NCBI GenBank assembly: GCA_036389715.1
Contig: DASVWH010000208.1
Coordinates: 1 to 9,919 of the forward strand
Source: DASVWH01 sp036389715
GTDB lineage: Bacteria; Acidobacteriota; Blastocatellia; Pyrinomonadales; Pyrinomonadaceae
Reading direction: 5' to 3'
Length of the DNA stretch: 9,919 nt
Shown: positions 6,816 through 9,919 of the stretch, piece after piece
Layout of the letters: each line of letters starts with the position of its first letter
How positions within the stretch are numbered: position 1 is the first letter of the stretch
Translations under genes and position numbers: made by a program
The notes under the pieces: model-generated
Seen by the model: the letters and a program-made list of their open reading frames with translations, nothing else
What the model was told of the DNA's origin: nothing
Databases searched by the model: none

Positions 6816-6879
6816 AGATAAAGCTAGTGCCTGAGACTTGAAGCCTCTGCCTTTCTATTTACGATTGGCGATTGACGAT
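6786..6879 (-). repeat. Inverted heptamer arms forming a long hairpin in the feoA-feoB gap
   Basis: The 16-base arm at 6864-6879 is a perfect inverted copy of 6786-6801. A second pairing, 6854-6863 with 6809-6818, has one G-T pair. The left arm carries one additional heptamer (6802-6808) as a bulge. Loop length is 35 bases (6819-6853). The hairpin begins directly after the feoA stop codon (6880-6882) and would be carried in the feo mRNA. It may protect or attenuate the transcript between feoA and feoB. Confidence 0.75.
6857..6877 (+). repeat. Three heptamers in opposite orientation after feoA
   Basis: On the + strand ATTTACG, ATTGGCG and ATTGACG stand in tandem. They are the same unit as the array at 6767-6815 but on the other strand, which creates the hairpin. 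Confidence 0.8.
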
Positions 6880-7176
6880 CTACTCTTCACAGGTCGTGAC
6901 CGTGATGGTCTGCGCTTCGAGGCGTCTGAGAGCCAGGTGGTAGCCGCGCACGCGGATTTCTATCGGGTCGCCGAGCGGCGCGGCCTTGATGACGCGCACC
7001 GGCGCGCCGGGCACGACGCCCATCTCCATCAAGCGCCGGGCAACAGCGCCCGTTCCGTTGACCGCGATGACGCGCGCGTGCGCGCCCACTGCCAGCCCCG
7101 CCAGCGACGATTCACCCGTCGAAGGCCGGGGCGCAACTGCCGTATGCGCCGGAGAAAAATCTTTGGAGGTTTTCAT
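6880..7176 (-). CDS. feoA: Ferrous iron transport protein FeoA
   Basis: A 98-residue cytosolic SH3-like protein that binds FeoB and supports Fe(II) uptake. An N-terminal extension of about 25 residues (Pro/Ser/Thr/Ala rich) precedes the FeoA fold (SLAGLAVGAHARVIAV, then RRLMEMGVVPGAPVRVIKAAPLGDP, then IEIRVRGYHLALRRLEAQTITV). The MGxxPGxPV and APLGDPxxxxVRGYxLxLRxxEA signatures are diagnostic. The frame is open to a TTG at 7215. The ATG at 7176 gives a length closer to the usual 75-90 residues and is preferred, though no strong ribosome binding site precedes either. It is the first gene of the feo operon, transcribed from the promoter at 7261-7289. FeoB follows after 117 bases that hold the heptamer hairpin. 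Confidence 0.95.
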   Translation of the reverse strand: MKTSKDFSPAHTAVAPRPSTGESSLAGLAVGAHARVIAVNGTGAVARRLMEMGVVPGAPVRVIKAAPLGDPIEIRVRGYHLALRRLEAQTITVTTCEE

Positions 7177-7260
7177 GGATTTGATAATCGGCGGTCTTCC
7201 CAACCGGATACTCAAGATCGAACGGCGCGGCGACGGACGAACTCCCCTGCGCCCGGAAAG

Positions 7261-7289
7261 ATTATAGGCTAGTTGAAATTAGATTTCAA
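7261..7289 (-). promoter_or_regulatory. Sigma70-like promoter of the feo operon
   Basis: On the - strand the -35 TTGAAA (7289-7284, 5 of 6) and the perfect -10 TATAAT (7266-7261) are separated by exactly 17 bases. Transcription would start near 7254, about 78 bases before the feoA ATG. This is the best promoter in the window. Confidence 0.75.
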
Positions 7290-7293
7290 TTTC
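7275..7293 (-). promoter_or_regulatory. Fur-box-like operator on the feo promoter
   Basis: On the - strand GAAATTGAAATCTAATTTC matches the 19-base Fur box at 11 positions by my count, with the forward-forward-x-reverse hexamer layout (GAAATT, GAAATC, T, AATTTC). It overlaps a 7-3-7 dyad, TTGAAAT-TAG-ATTTCAA (7273-7289), and covers the -35 and part of the spacer. A bound repressor would block polymerase, fitting iron-dependent repression of feo. A DtxR- or MntR-type regulator is an alternative. Confidence 0.5.
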
Positions 7294-7345
7294 AGATTTG
7301 CGTGGCCGGTCCGGGCAGTGCTTCGTGACGGGTTTTGTTGATTGA

Positions 7346-8890
7346 TTACTGGCGAGTCAGGGGGATGATGGCGAGATCGGCGCGGACCTGTCCGAGCCGG
7401 GTTGTGGCCGTGACGCGCAGGGGCAGGCGGCGGCTGTCTTCGCTGACCCAGAGGCGCAGCCCGTACTTGTCTGCCTGCGGATCATCGGTCGTCAGCGAGA
7501 GCTGCACGGCGGGGATTCTCCGGCCGCCGAGGTCTATGGTCTCGCGGCGGAGCGAGGTGATGAAAAGCGTGCGCGCGCGATTGTGAACCATAATCGTGAC
7601 GGCGTTGCGTTTGGGCGGGGCGAGATTAAAGGAGCGTAGCGCGTAGAAGACGGAGACGAAGTCGTGCGTCCCGACGGGAATCTCAATCGCGGCGCCCTTG
7701 TCCGTGACGGCGCTCCCGCGATCCTGGTCTATCGTGAAAGTCTGGTTGGTGCGGTCACGTCCTTCGAGCAAAGCCAGCTCCGTGCGGAAGGGAAGCAGCG
7801 TGTTCGGGTCAACGTAGGAATTAATCTGGTCGTTGGCGAAGAAGACGCGCGAAGCGGCGGCGCTCGTCTGTGCCCGCGCCGCTAGCAGCAGCCCGTCGCG
7901 GTTGAAATACCTGGCGCGCGGGCGGACCTGAAACGACGCCGTGCCGACGGGCTGCGCCGCGCCGCCGAGAAAAACATTGAAGTTGAGCTGCTCGCCAGCC
8001 TTAAAGGGGAGTTCCGCGGGCAGCGGCGCGCCGCTTGAGAAGGGGCCGACGGACGCAGCGGCGTTCGGCTGGGTGATGACGGGCGGAGTGTTGACGATTG
8101 GCGCTGCGGCCGGGCCGACGTTAATCAGCTCCGACCCGGCGATCTCCACGCGAATGTCGCCGGACGGATGGCGCGCCGTGACGAGGACCGGAACGTGCCG
8201 CTCGTCGTCGCTGAAGTAGAGACGCAGGCGGTAGTTGTTGACCGTGGAATCCTTGACGTGTAGCTGCGTCACGATGGTGTTGAAGGAGCCGACGTTGGTC
8301 TTGATTAATTCGCGGCCCGTGACCCGCAGCTCTGCCTGGTAAATGTCCATCTCCGTGCGCACGGCCAGGGTATAGCGTGAGCCCTGCGATAAGGGCAGCG
8401 CGCGCAGGCGATAAATGGCGGAAAGGAGATCGAACGTCCCCGGAAAATCTCCCGTGCTCAGTTTGGGAGGGATGGCGGCGGTTCCGACCGGCTGGTTGTA
8501 TTCGCTCGAAGTGTCTGAGGTGCGCCCGCCCTCGCGTATCACCTGCTGCGTGCGAAAGGGCAGCCCGGACTCCGCATCAATGTAGGAGGTGTAGTCGTTG
8601 TTGATGGAATAGAGCGCGGCGTTGATGACTTCGGTCGTCTCGACGTGCGCGCGCAGTTGCAGGCCCTGGCGCGTGAAGAACGTCCCGCGCGCGGCGACGA
8701 ACAGCTCGATGTGGGCCGCGCTGGTGAAATTCGAAAAGGTCACGTTGTAGGTCAGCCGTTCGCCGACCTGGTATGGGGCTTTGGAGAAAGGGATGATGAC
8801 GGGCTCACCCCTCTGCTGTGCGCTGATGGGCGCGGCCAGCGCGATGGCCATCAACAGAATGGCGGCAACAATGGTCGGCAAGCGTTTCAA
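7346..8890 (-). CDS. Secreted protein with two DUF3108 domains
   Basis: A 514-residue exported protein of unknown function. Starting at the TTG at 8890 gives a clean signal peptide (MKRLPTIVAAILLMAIALAAPISA, cut near residue 24) and a good ribosome binding site (AAAGGGG, 8900-8906, 9 bases away). The frame is open to a GTG at 8986, but that adds 32 residues before the signal and is less likely. Two DUF3108-like units follow, about 34-270 and 305-510. They share YxVGExLTYNV/FKAGEQLNFNV, SYIDAESGLPFRT/SYVDPNTLLPFRT, FDLLSAIYRLRALPL/HDFVSVFYALRSFNL and YRLRLYFSDDERHVPVLVTA/YGLRLWVSEDSRRLPLRVTA. A Pro/Ala-rich linker joins them. DUF3108 proteins are predicted beta-rich periplasmic or outer-membrane-facing proteins; no reaction is known. 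No transmembrane anchor follows the signal. It lies between the hydrolase and feo genes, which have no evident link to it. Confidence 0.85.
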   Translation of the reverse strand: MKRLPTIVAAILLMAIALAAPISAQQRGEPVIIPFSKAPYQVGERLTYNVTFSNFTSAAHIELFVAARGTFFTRQGLQLRAHVETTEVINAALYSINNDYTSYIDAESGLPFRTQQVIREGGRTSDTSSEYNQPVGTAAIPPKLSTGDFPGTFDLLSAIYRLRALPLSQGSRYTLAVRTEMDIYQAELRVTGRELIKTNVGSFNTIVTQLHVKDSTVNNYRLRLYFSDDERHVPVLVTARHPSGDIRVEIAGSELINVGPAAAPIVNTPPVITQPNAAASVGPFSSGAPLPAELPFKAGEQLNFNVFLGGAAQPVGTASFQVRPRARYFNRDGLLLAARAQTSAAASRVFFANDQINSYVDPNTLLPFRTELALLEGRDRTNQTFTIDQDRGSAVTDKGAAIEIPVGTHDFVSVFYALRSFNLAPPKRNAVTIMVHNRARTLFITSLRRETIDLGGRRIPAVQLSLTTDDPQADKYGLRLWVSEDSRRLPLRVTATTRLGQVRADLAIIPLTRQ

Positions 8891-8899
8891 ATCTTGTTT

Positions 8900-8906
8900 C
8901 CCCTTT
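8900..8906 (-). promoter_or_regulatory. Ribosome binding site deciding a TTG start
   Basis: AAAGGGG on the - strand ends 9 bases before the TTG at 8890. It selects this start over the GTG at 8986, which has no such site and would place 32 unrelated residues before the signal peptide. Confidence 0.6.
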
Positions 8907-9025
8907 GTCCAAACTCGGTCGAACTCCCGAAGCCTGCGCACGGGGCAGCACGTCGAGTCTGAATTTACACGTGCGCTGAGAGCCACGGTTCCTTAATCAT
9001 TAGTCGAACTCATCTCAAACCCAGC

Positions 9026-9763
9026 TCAAATCCCATCGAACTCGGCGAGCCAATCGCGGACGCGCACCCGCCCGGAGAGCAGCGCCAGATGGCCTGTGCC
9101 TTCCAAGAGCTTGAGCCGCGAACGCGGCAGGCCGCTGGCCAGTACGCGAGCGGCGGCCACGGCATCGAGCAGGCGATCAGCCGTCCCGGCCACGACCAGC
9201 GCCGGAACTTTAATCTCAGGAAGGCGTCCGCGCAAATCCGTGTCACGAATAATCCGCAGCCGCGACAGGTAGCCTTCAAATTCTACCTGTCGCGTGTGCT
9301 CACGAAAAGCCAGGCGGTCTTCGCGCGCAATGTCGTCGCTAAACAAGACGCTGCGCGCTGTCTTCGTCCTGTAAGCCCTGAGCCAAGAATAAGGTAAAAC
9401 GGAGTAGAGCGCGACTCCCAGATTGATTTTGGCGCGGGCCGCGAAGGCCGCGAACGTGTTGACCAGAATCATCCGCTCGAAATATTCCGGGTGCGCGAGG
9501 GCCGCGGCCAGGACCAGTAAGCCGCCGAAAGATTCGCCGAGAATCGTCACGCGCTCAAGGCCCGCATCGCGGATCACCCGGCTTAAATCATCTACCAGCT
9601 CCTCCAGCCCGTAGCGGCCAACGGCCCGCAGCGGAAAGGTAATCACCGTATGATCGCGCGCGATGTCCGCCGCCTGCCTGTAGAAGAGTTTCCCTGTCCC
9701 CTCTATCCCGCAAACGTAAACAAACCCCGGCCCGCTCCCTCGCTTGTGATACTCAGGCGTCAT
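9026..9763 (-). CDS. Alpha/beta-fold hydrolase
   Basis: A 245-residue cytosolic hydrolase of the alpha/beta superfamily; substrate unknown. The nucleophile elbow is GESFGG with Ser78, the acid is most likely Asp196 (VVAGTADRLLD) and the base is His225 (EGTGHLAL), so the triad is complete. The N-terminal YVCGIEGTGKLFYRQ resembles the oxyanion loop of this family (usually HG or GxDGTG). The cap region between about 104 and 175 is helical. There is no signal peptide. The ATG at 9763 is immediately preceded in frame by TAA, so the gene cannot begin earlier. No ribosome binding site is seen and only about 55 bases separate it from the start of a divergent transposase. The insertion may have replaced its original control region. 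It reads in the same direction as the DUF3108 gene, 135 bases upstream of it; whether they share a transcript is open. Confidence 0.88.
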   Translation of the reverse strand: MTPEYHKRGSGPGFVYVCGIEGTGKLFYRQAADIARDHTVITFPLRAVGRYGLEELVDDLSRVIRDAGLERVTILGESFGGLLVLAAALAHPEYFERMILVNTFAAFAARAKINLGVALYSVLPYSWLRAYRTKTARSVLFSDDIAREDRLAFREHTRQVEFEGYLSRLRIIRDTDLRGRLPEIKVPALVVAGTADRLLDAVAAARVLASGLPRSRLKLLEGTGHLALLSGRVRVRDWLAEFDGI

Positions 9764-9779
9764 TTAAGTAGGGTCATGA

Positions 9780-9919
9780 CTAGAAGCGGTCTCATAAATA
9801 GTCGTGCTAAGCTTTCGACATGGCACGACGAGAAGAACTAACTGATGAACAATGGGCGCTTATCAAACCCATGATACCTGAACTGCCACGCCGCGACGAC
9901 CGACGCGGCAGGCCGTGGA
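9780..9919 (+). mobile_element. Left end of an IS5-family insertion sequence (cut by window edge)
   Basis: The element is inferred from the transposase start at 9820. Its left border must lie between the hydrolase ATG (9763) and 9819. A CTAG at 9780-9783, a typical target of part of the IS5 family, followed by AGAAGCGGTCTCA-like bases (from 9782), is a plausible border. The inverted repeat cannot be confirmed because the right end is outside the window. Confidence 0.5.
9820..9919 (+). CDS. IS5-family transposase, N-terminal fragment (runs off the window)
   Basis: Thirty-three codons of a transposase are visible from the ATG at 9820. The peptide begins MARREELTDEQWALIKPMIP and continues to RRGRPW. 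The LTDEQWALIxPxxPxxxRR...GRPW pattern is the hallmark of the DUF4096 N-terminal domain of IS5-family transposases, which binds the element ends. The catalytic DDE part is beyond the window. Some members of the group are made by frameshifting between two frames; that cannot be judged here. It is divergent from the hydrolase gene. Confidence 0.88.
   Translation, partial: MARREELTDEQWALIKPMIPELPRRDDRRGRPW

Noticed and set aside
6860..6880. Heptamer array as a CRISPR or integron repeat
   Set aside because: Units are 7 bases with no spacers, no cas or integrase genes nearby, and both orientations occur.
9004..9043. Direct repeat TCGAACTC (9004-9011 and 9036-9043) near the hydrolase stop
   Set aside because: Eight bases repeated once at 32-base spacing, one copy inside coding sequence; can arise by chance.

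Overview
The window looks like a chromosomal segment of a GC-rich, free-living bacterium. An Acidobacteriota of the Blastocatellia/Pyrinomonadaceae type is my best guess. The inference rests on a Crp-like regulator with the ACECY C-terminus, an FHA-GAF-cyclase, a tandem DUF3108 protein, and a secreted protein with a CKNGG tail. It is an impression of gene style and not a database match.

Layout. The left part reads on the + strand: a Crp/Fnr-type regulator (143-874), a gene-poor 512-base stretch (875-1386), a secreted acidic-repeat protein (1387-2406) closed by a strong GNRA-loop terminator (2444-2480), and an FHA-GAF-class III nucleotide cyclase (2630-4261). The right part reads on the - strand. 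A three-gene ferrous iron uptake operon runs feoA (7176-6880), feoB (6762-4570) and a small Cys-rich membrane protein (4561-4331). Upstream of it lie a secreted tandem DUF3108 protein (8890-7346) and an alpha/beta hydrolase (9763-9026). The two halves converge at 4262-4330. At the right edge a + strand IS5-family transposase (from 9820) is cut off by the window end.

How the parts work together. The feo operon is the clearest functional unit. It has its own near-consensus promoter (7261-7289, - strand) overlaid by a Fur-box-like operator (7275-7293), which suggests repression by iron. The feoA-feoB gap holds 7-base repeats in inverted arrangement that would fold into a long hairpin in the mRNA. 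The small third gene starts 8 bases after the feoB stop, with its ribosome binding site at the junction. The Crp-like regulator and the cyclase might suggest a cAMP circuit, but the regulator appears to lack the canonical phosphate-binding Arg, so a link is not supported.

I see no phage, CRISPR, toxin-antitoxin or defence system, and nothing that is convincingly a new multi-gene system. The items most worth a second look are the feo operator, the heptamer hairpin between feoA and feoB, the Asn-to-Thr change in the FeoB G4 motif, and the gene-poor stretch with an orphan promoter and a leader hairpin.
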